Part shown: piece after piece, positions 15,491 through 24,066 of the stretch | Layout of the letters: each line of letters opens with the position of its first letter | Position numbering within the stretch: position 1 is the stretch's first letter | Source: an uncultured bacterium | GTDB taxonomy: Bacteria; Bacillota; Clostridia; Oscillospirales; Oscillospiraceae | Assembly: GCA_947073515.1 (NCBI GenBank) | Contig: CAMTMC010000017.1 | Location: forward strand, 1 to 47,170 | Reading direction: 5' to 3' | Length of the DNA stretch: 47,170 nt | The notes under the pieces: model-generated | The model's database searches: none | Seen by the model: only the letters and a program-made list of their open reading frames with translations | What the model was told of the DNA's origin: nothing | Program-made: the position numbers and the translations under genes

Positions 15491-17095
15491 ATGAAAGCAA
15501 CCGCACAGAAATTAATCGCGCTATCTCTTGCCGCGGCGATGGCTCTGGGTCTGACCGCCTGTGGCGGCGGCTCCAGCAACGGCGGCGGCTCATCTGCCGA
15601 CAGCAGCCCCTCTGCTTCTGGGGAAGGCGGAACCGCCCCTACCTCCTATGCAGACGAGATTGTCATCGGCGTTACCGCCGAGCCCAAAAACATTGAGCCC
15701 AACGGCCCCGGTGTGGGACCCGCTGAGACCCACGTCTCCTCTCAGATTTTCGAGGGTCTGGTTCTGACTGGCGACGATGGCAGTATCCAGCCCCAGCTGG
15801 CCACTGACTGGAGCATCAGCGAGGACGGCATGGTCTACACCTTCAACCTGGTGCCCGACGTGAAGTTCTCCAACGGTGAGGACGTGGAGCCTGAAGACTG
15901 GGTGTGGTCCTTGTACCGGGCCCGGGATTATGAGGTGTCCAACTACCGCTTCATCGCCGAGGCCATCGACACTGTGGAGGCCACCGATACCCAAGTGACC
16001 ATCACTCTGAAAGCACCTAATGCCGCCTTCCTGGCCATGCTGGGCTGCTTCAACATGGTGCTGGGCGACAAATCCTACGCCGAGACCATGACCGATGAGG
16101 AGTATCTGAAGAATCCCATTGGTACTGGCCCCTACATGCTGGAGAACTGGACCAACGGTAGCAGTCTGACCCTGGTGGCCAACCCCTACTACCGGGTGGA
16201 GGGCATGCCCAAGACCCAGCGCATCAAATTCGCTCTAGTGGCCGATGACAACACCCGCCTGATGCAGCTTCAGTCCGGCCAGATCGACGTGGCTCCCACC
16301 CTCCCCTTCGCCCTGGCCGCCGCTGTGGAGTCCAACCCAGATCTGGCCCTGGATATCTTTCCTTCCACCCAGATCTACTACTTGACTCTAAACACCACCA
16401 AGGCCCCCTTTGATGACCCTGCCGTCCGCCAGGCCATGTATTACGCCCTGAACAAGGCGGAGACCGCCCAGGCCATTGCCGGGGAGTACGGCGCCCCTGT
16501 GGCCTCCATCGTATCCGCCACTCAGGGCGAGTGGTGCAACAGCGGTCTGGAAGTCATCGAGTATTCCCCCGATACCGCTAAGCAGATGTTGGCCCAGGCC
16601 GGCTATACCGAGCCCGTGGAGTTCACCCTGTCCATCCGCACCGGCTCCACCTTCTATGAGCAGGTAGCCACCCTGATTAAATCTCAGGTGGATCAGGCCG
16701 GCTTCCTATGCACCATCGAGTTGTTGGAGTCCGCCACCCTCAACGATAAGTACAGCTCCCTGAACCACAACGCTACCGTCCTCCAGTGGGTGGACGACTA
16801 TCAGGACCCCACTGGCGTGGTAGGCTGGAGTGTGGACTATGACCAGGCCCAGTGCTTCTACACCGGCCTCAACGATGAGGAGCTGGACGCCCTGAACATC
16901 GCCGCTGTTAACGAGATGGACCACGCTAAGCGGGTGGAGATGTACCAAGAGATCCAGCAGCAGGTATATGACAACGCCAATATCATCCCCCTGTATCGGA
17001 ACGACTTCGCCTTTGCCCGATCCGCCAAGATCGACGGTCTGAAGGTCAACCCCTTTTATATCTACCAGACTATGGGCTGGACCAAGGCCAACTGA
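15491..17095 (+). CDS. Peptide ABC transporter substrate-binding lipoprotein (SBP family 5)
   Basis: 534 residues from the ATG at 15491; GAAGGAGG lies 8 bp upstream, whereas the ATG at 15473 has no such site. Residues 1-23 form a lipoprotein signal peptide with lipobox LTAC, so Cys24 is lipidated and a Gly/Ser linker follows. The mature part is a family-5 solute-binding protein (EIVIGVTAEPKNIEPNGPG, QPQLATDWSISEDGMVYTF, DVKFSNGEDVEPEDW), the class that captures oligopeptides, dipeptides, nickel chelates or opines. It is anchored outside the membrane and feeds the permeases encoded downstream. The strong leader and the hairpin behind the gene suggest that it is made in excess over the permeases. 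Confidence 0.93.
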   Translation: MKATAQKLIALSLAAAMALGLTACGGGSSNGGGSSADSSPSASGEGGTAPTSYADEIVIGVTAEPKNIEPNGPGVGPAETHVSSQIFEGLVLTGDDGSIQPQLATDWSISEDGMVYTFNLVPDVKFSNGEDVEPEDWVWSLYRARDYEVSNYRFIAEAIDTVEATDTQVTITLKAPNAAFLAMLGCFNMVLGDKSYAETMTDEEYLKNPIGTGPYMLENWTNGSSLTLVANPYYRVEGMPKTQRIKFALVADDNTRLMQLQSGQIDVAPTLPFALAAAVESNPDLALDIFPSTQIYYLTLNTTKAPFDDPAVRQAMYYALNKAETAQAIAGEYGAPVASIVSATQGEWCNSGLEVIEYSPDTAKQMLAQAGYTEPVEFTLSIRTGSTFYEQVATLIKSQVDQAGFLCTIELLESATLNDKYSSLNHNATVLQWVDDYQDPTGVVGWSVDYDQAQCFYTGLNDEELDALNIAAVNEMDHAKRVEMYQEIQQQVYDNANIIPLYRNDFAFARSAKIDGLKVNPFYIYQTMGWTKAN

Positions 17096-17133
17096 ACATT
17101 TCCTCACACTCCCCCAGATTGTGAGACCATAAC

Positions 17134-17173
17134 CGCGGGGGGTGGGGCAGCTGCTCCATCCCCCGCGCCTTTT
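17134..17173 (+). terminator. Attenuating terminator between binding-protein and permease genes
   Basis: CGCGGGGG (17134-17141) pairs with CCCCCGCG (17160-17167), extended by TGG/CCA inside, followed by CCTTTTTC. Placed inside the operon, it would let only part of the transcripts continue into the permease genes, a common arrangement for ABC importers. Confidence 0.75.
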
Positions 17174-17217
17174 TCAAGGGCCGTGGCCGCGACTGCGGCC
17201 GGAACCGACAGAGGCAG

Positions 17218-18165
17218 GTGTATTGTTTGAACCGACTCAATTATATCCTCAAGCGGATTTTGCAGATGATTCCGGTGCTCTTTGTGGTCACCATCCTGGT
17301 CTTCTCCATCATCCGTTTCATCCCCGGCGAGCCGGCTCGCCTGATTCTGGGCGAGAAGGCCACACCGGAGGCCATAGCCGCCTTGACCGAGAAGCTGGGA
17401 TTGACCGAGCCCCTGATCTCCCAGTATTTCCTCTTCCTCAGGCAGATCTTCACCCTGGATTTCGGCAACTCTTTTACATACCAGATGCCGGTGGCCAAGC
17501 TGCTGGCCTCCCGTTTCCCTGTGACACTGGCTCTCACTCTGATGAGCACAGCGCTCTCCCTGCTGATCAGTCTGCCCTTGGGCTATTTCGCTGGGGTTCA
17601 CAAGGACAAGCTGGGGGATCAGGCGGTACGCACCGCCTCCCTAGTAGCCATCTCCATGCCCTCTTTCTGGGTGGGCCTGCTGCTGATGATCGTCTTCGCC
17701 CTCAAGCTGCGGTGGTTTCCGGCGGGCGGCTGGGCGGACACCCTGGGCGGCCAGTTCCGCTGCCTCATTCTGCCCGCCATCACCCAATCCCTGATGACCA
17801 CCGCCCTGCTGCTGCGCAACACCCGCAACTGCGTGGTGGACATCACCCGGATGGACTATGTGGACTTCGCCCGGAGCAAGGGCATCCCCGACAGCGAGGT
17901 GCGTACCCGCCATGTGATGCGCAACGCCATGGTGTCCACCGTCACGCTGCTGAGCATGCGCATGGCCGCCACCTTGGGGGGCTCCGTCATCATTGAGACG
18001 GTGTTCTCCATCCCTGGCATGGGCAAACTGGCTAGCGACGCCATCTTTGGCCGGGACTACGCCGTGGTACAGTTCGTCGTGCTGATGTTCGCGGTACTGG
18101 TGCTGGTCATCAACCTGATTACCGATATCCTCTATTCCTTCCTGGATCCCAGGGTCAGTCTGTAA
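17218..18165 (+). CDS. Peptide ABC transporter permease (DppB/OppB type)
   Basis: 315 residues from a GTG at 17218; a TTG at 17227 is an alternative with better spacing to AGAGG. The N-terminus YILKRILQMIPVLFVVTILVF, the RFIPGEPA motif, and the EAA loop region with DFARSKGIPDSEVRTRHVMRNA are typical of the DppB class. There are about six membrane helices. It forms one half of the membrane channel with the DppC-type partner that follows 15 bp downstream. The substrate class is peptides or similar chelates; specificity lies in the binding protein. Confidence 0.92.
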   Translation: MYCLNRLNYILKRILQMIPVLFVVTILVFSIIRFIPGEPARLILGEKATPEAIAALTEKLGLTEPLISQYFLFLRQIFTLDFGNSFTYQMPVAKLLASRFPVTLALTLMSTALSLLISLPLGYFAGVHKDKLGDQAVRTASLVAISMPSFWVGLLLMIVFALKLRWFPAGGWADTLGGQFRCLILPAITQSLMTTALLLRNTRNCVVDITRMDYVDFARSKGIPDSEVRTRHVMRNAMVSTVTLLSMRMAATLGGSVIIETVFSIPGMGKLASDAIFGRDYAVVQFVVLMFAVLVLVINLITDILYSFLDPRVSL

Positions 18166-18180
18166 AGGAGGGGCATAGAT

Positions 18181-19041
18181 ATGAAACGCTATCATGGTTC
18201 TGGCACGCTGGAGCGAAAGAGCGGCGTGCCCTTCTGGTTGGAAAAACCCTCCTTTGTAATCGGCCTGATCATCGTCATTGCGGTGGTCGTAATGGCTGCT
18301 GTCCCCCAGTTCATCGCCACCTATGACCCCATCGCCACCAATACCCTAGCCCAGAACCAGCCCCCCAGCGCCCAGCACTGGTTCGGCACCGACTTCTACG
18401 GCCGGGATATCTTCTCTCGGGTTATCTGGGGCACTCGTATTGATTTGATGATCGGTGTGCTGGGGGTAATCATCCCATTCCTGGTGGGCGGTATTATCGG
18501 CCTTCTAGCCGGCTACTACGGCGGCGCTCTGGACAGCCTTCTCATGCGTGTCACTGACATTATGATGGCCTTCCCCTTTACCATTCTAGTCATCACTATC
18601 ATGGCCATTCTAGGGCAGGGCATCATCAACCTATTCATCGCTTTATGGCTGGTAGGTTGGATGAGCTACGCCAAGTTGGTACGCAGTGAGGTACTAGTGC
18701 TGAAAAATTCCGAGTTTATCCAAGCCGCCCAGGTAGCTGGGTTCTCTGACATCCGTATCTTGTTCCGCCATTTGATGCCAAATGTCATTAGCTCGGCGGT
18801 GGTTTTCGCCGCCTCTGACGTGGTGATGTGTATGCTGACCGGTGCCTCCATGAGCTTCCTCGGCCTGGGCGTCAGCCCGCCCACCCCCGAGTGGGGCGCT
18901 ATCCTCAACGAAGGCCGCACCTTCATCACCTTCGCTTGGTGGCAAACCTTCTTCCCCGGTCTATTTCTAGCTATCAGCGGTGTGGGCTTCTCTCTACTAG
19001 GGGACAGCCTTACGGATTTCCTGCGCACGAAAGGACGGTGA
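18181..19041 (+). CDS. Peptide ABC transporter permease (DppC/OppC type)
   Basis: 286 residues with an ideal AAAGGAGG site. It has the N-terminal OppC_N helix, the motif HWFGTDFYGRDIFSRVIWGTRIDL that marks DppC-type permeases, and the EAA loop (FIQAAQVAGFSDIRILFRHLMPN). It is the channel partner of the preceding gene. Codon use is odd: at least ten leucines are written CTA (for example in NTLAQ, GLLAG, TILVI, SLLG), whereas dppB next door shows about one. This may reflect a different recent history of this segment. Confidence 0.93.
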   Translation: MKRYHGSGTLERKSGVPFWLEKPSFVIGLIIVIAVVVMAAVPQFIATYDPIATNTLAQNQPPSAQHWFGTDFYGRDIFSRVIWGTRIDLMIGVLGVIIPFLVGGIIGLLAGYYGGALDSLLMRVTDIMMAFPFTILVITIMAILGQGIINLFIALWLVGWMSYAKLVRSEVLVLKNSEFIQAAQVAGFSDIRILFRHLMPNVISSAVVFAASDVVMCMLTGASMSFLGLGVSPPTPEWGAILNEGRTFITFAWWQTFFPGLFLAISGVGFSLLGDSLTDFLRTKGR

Positions 19042-19047
19042 TCTCCC

Positions 19048-20076
19048 ATGGAAAAACTTCTTGAGGTCAAAGACCTGCGTGTGGCTTTCCCTGGCAAGTG
19101 GGAGACCGTCCGCGCCGTAGACGGCGTGTCCTTTCAGGTCTTCCAGGGTGAGACCTTTGGCCTGGTGGGGGAGTCCGGCTGCGGCAAAAGTCAGACCATG
19201 CGCTCTCTGCTGGGCCTGCTCAAATCCCCCGGGCAGGTCACCGGCGGCCAGATCCTCTATAGGAACCAGGACATCGCTAAAATGTCCCAGAAGGAGCTGC
19301 GAAAGATCCGAGGCCGGGAGATCTCCCTGATCTTCCAGGAACCAATGACTTCCCTCAACCCTGTCCTGCGCATCCGCAAGCAGCTGTATGAGGCCTTTGA
19401 AGGGGAGGATCTCACCAAGGAGGAGCGGGAGCGCCGGGCCATTGAACTGCTGAAGCTGGTGGGCATCCCTTCCCCGGAGACCCGTTTGGACGAGTATCCC
19501 CATCAGTTTTCCGGCGGAATGCGCCAGCGAGCCATGATCGCCATCGCCTTGGGGGCCCGGCCCAGGTTGCTACTGGCTGATGAGCCCACCACCGCGCTGG
19601 ATGTGACCATCCAGGACCAGATCATGAAGCTGCTCAACCAATTGAAGCAGGAACTGGGCATGAGCATCATCTTGGTCACCCACGACCTGGGTGTGATCGC
19701 CCAGATGTGTGACCGGGTGGCTGTGATGTATGCCGGCCAGATTGTAGAGATGACGGACACCGTCACCCTGTTTAGTCGGCCCCGCCACCCCTACACCTAC
19801 GGCCTGATGGGTTCTCTGCCCAGCGAGGACACTGCCGGCTCTGCGCTGGAGGCCATTGGCGGTTCACCCCCCAACCTGGCCCATCTGCCGGAGGGCTGCC
19901 CCTTTGCCCCCCGGTGTAAATACGCCACTGACATCTGCCGCCGGGAGCGGCCCGAGGCCGCCCAGGTAGAGCCGGGGCACTGGATCCGCTGCCACCACCC
20001 AGAGATTACCCAGACGTTCCAGGGCTTGATCCAGGCCTCGGACCGGACGGCACGAGAGGAGGATGACCATGCGTGA
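19048..20076 (+). CDS. Peptide ABC transporter ATP-binding protein (DppD/OppD type)
   Basis: 342 residues. Walker [11 protein letters not shown] is at 41-50, followed by the Q-loop [10 protein letters not shown], signature [15 protein letters not shown], Walker [13 protein letters not shown] and the switch HDLG. The C-terminal oligopeptide-transporter domain carries the cysteine pattern C-x5-C-x6-C ([14 protein letters not shown]) plus a later Cys, as in Dpp/Opp ATPases, where it may hold a metal or Fe-S cluster. It starts 6 bp after the dppC stop and powers transport together with the DppF-type ATPase. Confidence 0.94.
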   Translation: MEKLLEVKDLRVAFPGKWETVRAVDGVSFQVFQGETFGLVGESGCGKSQTMRSLLGLLKSPGQVTGGQILYRNQDIAKMSQKELRKIRGREISLIFQEPMTSLNPVLRIRKQLYEAFEGEDLTKEERERRAIELLKLVGIPSPETRLDEYPHQFSGGMRQRAMIAIALGARPRLLLADEPTTALDVTIQDQIMKLLNQLKQELGMSIILVTHDLGVIAQMCDRVAVMYAGQIVEMTDTVTLFSRPRHPYTYGLMGSLPSEDTAGSALEAIGGSPPNLAHLPEGCPFAPRCKYATDICRRERPEAAQVEPGHWIRCHHPEITQTFQGLIQASDRTAREEDDHA

Positions 20077-21064
20077 AGACCGGCCCCTGCTGTTGGAGGT
20101 GGAACACCTGTGTAAATGGTTTCCCCAGAAGCAGTCCATTGTTGAGATGCTCCAGAAGAAGGAGATCCGCCAACTCAAGGCCGTCAACGATGTGTCCTTC
20201 CAACTCTACAAGGGCGAGAACCTAGGCCTGGTGGGGGAGTCTGGCTGCGGAAAATCCACCCTGGCCCGCACCATTTTGCGCCTGTATGAGCCCACCAGCG
20301 GCACAGTGCGGCTTAACGGCCAGGACATTTCCCACCTGAGAGGGGAGGCGCTGCGTCGGCTCAGGCCTCAGATGCAGATGATCTTCCAAGACCCCTACTC
20401 CTCCCTCAATCCCCGCATGTCGGTGTATGATACAATTGCCGAGATGCTGAAGGTACATAAGGTGGTATCGGATCACGAGATCCCCGCCAGGGTTGAGCAG
20501 CTGCTCATGATGAGCGGCCTGTCCATGGATATTGCCCAGCGCTTCCCCGGGGAATTTTCCGGCGGGCAACGTCAACGCATCGGCATCGCCCGGGCTCTCT
20601 CTCTGAACCCCGCCTTTATTGTCGCCGACGAGCCCGTCTCTGCGCTGGACGTGTCCATCCAGGCCCAGATTATCAATCTGCTAGCTCAGCTCCAGCGAGA
20701 GCTGGACTTAACGGTGCTGTTCATCTCCCATGACCTGCGTGTGGTGCGGCATATCACCCACCGGGTGATGGTCATGTATCTGGGCAGCAATGTGGAGGTG
20801 GGCCCCACAGAGGAAATTTTCGCCCGCCCGGCCCATCCCTACACCCAAGTGCTCACCAAGGCGGCTCCCAAGCTGGATCCCCTGAACCGCCAGCGGGACT
20901 ACGCCATTGAGGGCGAGCCCCCCAGCCCCATCAACACCCCTCCGGGCTGCAAGTTCCACCCCCGCTGCCCCTTCTGCACCGATACCTGCCGCACCCAGGT
21001 GCCAGAGCTGCGGGAAATCTCCCCCGGCCACCTATGCGCCTGTCATAAACCCCTAATTGTTTGA
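20069..21064 (+). CDS. Peptide ABC transporter ATP-binding protein (DppF/OppF type)
   Basis: 331 residues from the ATG at 20069; an ATG at 20063 abuts the AGGAGG site too closely. It overlaps the dppD end by 8 bp, which suggests translational coupling. Walker [13 protein letters not shown]-loop [14 protein letters not shown], signature [15 protein letters not shown] and Walker [14 protein letters not shown] are all intact. The C-terminal part again has a cysteine cluster ([15 protein letters not shown]). It is the second ATPase of the importer. Confidence 0.94.
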   Translation: MREDRPLLLEVEHLCKWFPQKQSIVEMLQKKEIRQLKAVNDVSFQLYKGENLGLVGESGCGKSTLARTILRLYEPTSGTVRLNGQDISHLRGEALRRLRPQMQMIFQDPYSSLNPRMSVYDTIAEMLKVHKVVSDHEIPARVEQLLMMSGLSMDIAQRFPGEFSGGQRQRIGIARALSLNPAFIVADEPVSALDVSIQAQIINLLAQLQRELDLTVLFISHDLRVVRHITHRVMVMYLGSNVEVGPTEEIFARPAHPYTQVLTKAAPKLDPLNRQRDYAIEGEPPSPINTPPGCKFHPRCPFCTDTCRTQVPELREISPGHLCACHKPLIV

Positions 21065-21081
21065 TTTCAGGAGGTACTACC

Positions 21082-21864
21082 ATGCGTCTTTCCCATTTGA
21101 CCCCGCCCCAGGTAGAAGCGTATTTCCAAGGGCACGACACCGTTCTCATTGGCATCGGCTCTATTGAGTGCCATGGCCGCCACATGCCTCTGGGCACCGA
21201 CACCATCATCCCCGACTTCCTGCTGGACAGGATGGAAGAGAATACCGATGTACTTATCTGCCCCACTCTTCCCTACGGTGCCACGGAGAGTCTGTGCGAC
21301 TTTCCCGGCACCATCAACCTGGGCACCGAGCTGCTCTACCAGGTGTTGGGCCAGGTGTGCGACAGCCTGTTTCAGCACGGCGCCCGCCGGTTTGTCATCC
21401 TCAACGGCCACGGCGGCAACGTGAAGGCCATCGACCGGGTGGGCTATGACATCCAGCGCAAAGGCGGCATCCTGGCCGAGCTCAACTGGTGGCTTATGGC
21501 CTGGGATATGAACCCCGCCTGGAAGGGCGGCCACGGCGGCGGGGAGGAGACCGCCGCCATCCTGGGCATCGACCCCAGTCTGGTGGACAAGAACCAGATC
21601 GATGGCCCCATGGAGCTCCACGATGTGTCCGAAACTCTGAAAGCCACCGGCTTCAGCTCTGTGGAGTACAAGGGTGTGTCCGTCAACATCCCCCGCCTGA
21701 CCCCCAGTGTCACCCACAACGGCTGGATCGGCCCCGACCACCCCAGTACCGCCACAGAGGAGTGGGGCCAGAAGATGCTCCAGACTACATCGGATTACAT
21801 CGTGGACTTTATAGAGGAGTTCAAAAAAGTGGACATCGCCAAGGCCTGTGGTACGGATTTTTAA
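21082..21864 (+). CDS. Creatininase-family metal-dependent hydrolase
   Basis: 260 residues from the ATG at 21082 with AGGAGGT upstream. The first block GSIECHGRHMPLGTD supplies metal ligands Glu29, His31 and Asp40; LNGHGGN and GGHGGGEETAAILG supply the others. The family cleaves C-N bonds in small cyclic or linear amides and related bonds. Members include creatinine amidohydrolase, the ArfB deformylase, the mycofactocin peptidase MftE and 3-dehydro-scyllo-inosose hydrolase, so the substrate is open. The position, 17 bp after the importer ATPase and before an M42 peptidase, argues that it acts in the cytosol on the imported compound or its breakdown product. Confidence 0.88.
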   Translation: MRLSHLTPPQVEAYFQGHDTVLIGIGSIECHGRHMPLGTDTIIPDFLLDRMEENTDVLICPTLPYGATESLCDFPGTINLGTELLYQVLGQVCDSLFQHGARRFVILNGHGGNVKAIDRVGYDIQRKGGILAELNWWLMAWDMNPAWKGGHGGGEETAAILGIDPSLVDKNQIDGPMELHDVSETLKATGFSSVEYKGVSVNIPRLTPSVTHNGWIGPDHPSTATEEWGQKMLQTTSDYIVDFIEEFKKVDIAKACGTDF

Positions 21865-21885
21865 TCTTCTTGGAAGGTGGAACTG

Positions 21886-22965
21886 ATGATGGATAAGAAG
21901 CAATCACTGGAGCTCTGCGCCGCCCTGTCCAATGCCAAAGGGGCCCCCGGTTTTGAAGACGAGGTGCTCACCGTCCTGCGCCGATATGGCGAGGGGCTGG
22001 GCAGCTTCCAGGAGGATCATATGCGCAACCTCTACCTCTCCCGCAAGGAGAACAAAGGGGGCCGACCCATGGTTCAACTAGACGCCCACACCGATGAGGT
22101 GGCCTTTATAGTACAGGCCATTAAACCCAATGGCACCCTGCGCTTTACCACCCTGGGCGGCTGGGTCAACTCCAACATTCCCGCCCACCGGGTCTGGGTA
22201 CAGACCAAGGATGGCGGATATATCCCCGGCGTCACCGCCAGCAAGCCCCCCCATTTCATGAGCGAGGTCGAGCGCAAGGCCCCGCCCGCAGTAGAGGACA
22301 TGAGTATTGATATTGGCGCCTCCTCCGCCCAGGAGGTAATTCAGGATTTCCAAGTAAGGATGGCCGCCCCGGTGGTGCCCGACGTCACCTTTGAGTATCG
22401 GGAGAAGCACGACCTGATGTTCGGCAAGGCATTCGACTGCCGGCTCGGCTGCGCCTCCATCCTGGGCGTCCTCGACGCCCTAAAGGGCCGGGATCTGAAG
22501 GTGGATGTCACTGGCGCTTTCGCTGTCCAAGAGGAGATGGGAACCCGTGGCGCCGCTGTCACCGCCAACCGGGTAAAGCCCGACCTTGCCATCGTCTTTG
22601 AGGGTTGCCCCGCTGATGACACGGTGGCGGAGCCCTACATGGTTCAGACCGCCATCCGCAAGGGGCCTATGCTCCGCCATATTGACGCCCGAATGATCAC
22701 CAATCCCCGCTTCCAGCGCTACGCTCTTGATCTGGCGGAGGAACTGGGAATCCCCGTCCAGGAGAGTGTCCGCACCGGCGGCGCCACCAATGGCGCACCC
22801 ATCCACCTGTCCAACCAGGGGGTACCTGTCATTGTCATCGGTATCCCGGTGCGGTATATCCACACCCACTACGGAATCGCCGCCCACAGCGACGTGGCAA
22901 ACGCCGTCAAGCTGGCCGTTGCTATTCTGGAGCGGCTGGACCAAAGACAGATCGACGCCTTTTAA
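21886..22965 (+). CDS. M42 family aminopeptidase (FrvX/PepA-like)
   Basis: About 359 residues; ATGs at 21886 and 21889 both lie near GGAAGGTGG. Family motifs for the two-metal centre are all visible: QLDAHTDEVAF, KAFDCRLGCASILG, AVQEEMGTRG, and the C-terminal THYGIAAHSDVANAVK. In the AFD motif the usual Asn is Cys (AFDCRLG rather than AFDNRxG). M42 enzymes form dodecameric cytosolic particles that trim N-terminal residues from peptides. As the last gene of the transport operon it would degrade imported peptides. The gene is followed by a perfect 13-bp hairpin. Confidence 0.92.
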   Translation: MMDKKQSLELCAALSNAKGAPGFEDEVLTVLRRYGEGLGSFQEDHMRNLYLSRKENKGGRPMVQLDAHTDEVAFIVQAIKPNGTLRFTTLGGWVNSNIPAHRVWVQTKDGGYIPGVTASKPPHFMSEVERKAPPAVEDMSIDIGASSAQEVIQDFQVRMAAPVVPDVTFEYREKHDLMFGKAFDCRLGCASILGVLDALKGRDLKVDVTGAFAVQEEMGTRGAAVTANRVKPDLAIVFEGCPADDTVAEPYMVQTAIRKGPMLRHIDARMITNPRFQRYALDLAEELGIPVQESVRTGGATNGAPIHLSNQGVPVIVIGIPVRYIHTHYGIAAHSDVANAVKLAVAILERLDQRQIDAF

Positions 22966-23022
22966 TCTGATGGCGGATGGCGCATTGCACAGCCCCAGTA
23001 AAAACGGAGAATAGACAGAAGG

Positions 23023-23054
23023 CCCCCTATGTAGTAAAATAACTACATAGGGGG
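23023..23054 (+). repeat. Perfect 13-bp hairpin behind the M42 gene
   Basis: CCCCCTATGTAGT (23023-23035) pairs exactly with ACTACATAGGGGG (23042-23054) around AAAATA. It is not followed by a T run on either strand, so it may stabilise the operon 3' end or belong to a small element. The right arm AGGGGG would also serve as a ribosome binding site for the 34-codon frame at 23062. Confidence 0.6.
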
Positions 23055-23061
23055 TAACGTT

Positions 23062-23166
23062 ATGGAGAAACGGTTCCAGGCAGATTTTTTCGCCATGCAA
23101 AGCAATTTTCCGGCTTTCAAACAACCTCTGACACCGCAGAGGGAAAAATCCGCCAGGAAGACATAG
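23062..23166 (+). CDS. Possible 34-residue small protein (doubtful)
   Basis: An ATG at 23062 opens 34 codons ending at TAG 23164-23166 (MEKRFQADFFAMQSNF at the start). AGGGGG ends 7 bp upstream but is buried in a hairpin arm. No family is recognised, and codon evidence is too short to judge. It is listed because it would fill the gap between the M42 and MgtC genes. Confidence 0.2.
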   Translation: MEKRFQADFFAMQSNFPAFKQPLTPQREKSARKT

Positions 23167-23210
23167 GTTTTGGCTTATGTAAACAGTCTCAAGGACAAGG
23201 AGGAACATAT

Positions 23211-23918
23211 ATGCTGACCGGACTGACTAATTTACTGCCGGAAACCACGCTGACGCTGTTTGATAACCTGGAATTCCTGCTCCGTATCCTGCTTTCTGGA
23301 GTGTTGGGGATACTGGTTGGCCTAGAGCGCAGTAAACGGCAGAAGGAAGCGGGGGTCCGCACCCACTGTATCATTGCCTGTACGGCCACGGTATTTATGA
23401 TCCTGTCCAAGTACGCCTTTTTGGACGCCGCGGCAATCCCCGGCTTGGACGGCGTTGACGGGGGCCGGATCGCCGCCCAGGTAGTCAGCGGCATCTCCTT
23501 CCTGGGGGCGGGCGTGATTTTCCAAAGCGGCGGCTCCATTCGTGGCCTCACCACCGCCGCCGGGATGTGGGGCACCGCCGCCACCGGCATGGCCATCGGA
23601 GCCGGACTGTACTGGGTGGGGCTGATTGAGGCCGCCATGCTGATTTTCATCCAGCTCCTGCTCCATCGGTTCCCTGTGGCCGGAGATGCCCTGTACACGC
23701 AAGAGATCACCGTCACCATGGAGGATTGCCCAGCCCCCCTCGCCGCCTTCCACGCCCTGCTTGCAGAGCGCAACGGCAGTATCATCCGCAGCCATATCCG
23801 GCGGGAGGGCGGCATGATCTCCATGGACGTGGTGGTACGCCTGGATGCCCTCATCACCCATGAGGATGTCATGGGATTCCTCGCCCATCACGCCGGAATC
23901 CAGACTATCTCGGTTTGA
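23211..23918 (+). CDS. MgtC/SapB family membrane protein
   Basis: 235 residues with AAGGAGG 7 bp before the ATG. The N-terminal membrane half has the MgtC signature: LLSGVLGILVGLERSKRQKEAGVRTHCIIACTATVF broken into helices 1-2, then VSGISFLGAGVIF and GLTTAAGMWGTAATGMAIGAG. A soluble C-terminal domain of about 80 residues follows. In pathogens MgtC inhibits the ATP synthase or acts in Mg2+ starvation; in commensals the role is unclear. It stands alone, with the rpsF operon following behind its own promoter. Confidence 0.88.
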   Translation: MLTGLTNLLPETTLTLFDNLEFLLRILLSGVLGILVGLERSKRQKEAGVRTHCIIACTATVFMILSKYAFLDAAAIPGLDGVDGGRIAAQVVSGISFLGAGVIFQSGGSIRGLTTAAGMWGTAATGMAIGAGLYWVGLIEAAMLIFIQLLLHRFPVAGDALYTQEITVTMEDCPAPLAAFHALLAERNGSIIRSHIRREGGMISMDVVVRLDALITHEDVMGFLAHHAGIQTISV

Positions 23919-23952
23919 AAATATAAATTACACCTTTTCCTAGGAAAATCCC

Positions 23953-23980
23953 TTGACATTCCGCCAATTTCCGATATAAT
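23953..23980 (+). promoter_or_regulatory. Promoter of rpsF-ssb-rpsR
   Basis: Perfect TTGACA (23953-23958) and TATAAT (23975-23980) boxes with 16-bp spacing. Confidence 0.9.
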
Positions 23981-23986
23981 AGATAA

Positions 23987-24040
23987 GCCTGTCGCTGTAC
24001 CGTGACGGCCATTCCTTGCCCCCGGCAGGCTCCGGGGGCC
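23987..24040 (+). promoter_or_regulatory. Structured rpsF leader, possible S6:S18 autoregulatory site
   Basis: GCCCCCGG (24018-24025) pairs with CCGGGGGC (24032-24039). The hairpin loop CAGGC can in turn pair with GCCTG at 23987-23991, giving a possible pseudoknot. A smaller hairpin with ACCG in its loop lies between. Firmicutes rpsF leaders are known to bind the S6:S18 complex for feedback control; equating this leader with that element is inference. Confidence 0.45.
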
Positions 24041-24066
24041 ATAAGTCCATAAGGAGGTGCGAAAAA

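Noticed and set aside
11795..23200. Genomic island starting at tRNA-Leu
   Set aside because: The tRNA location and mixed codon use are suggestive, but there is no integrase, no repeat of the tRNA 3' end and no transposase, so no mobile element is called.
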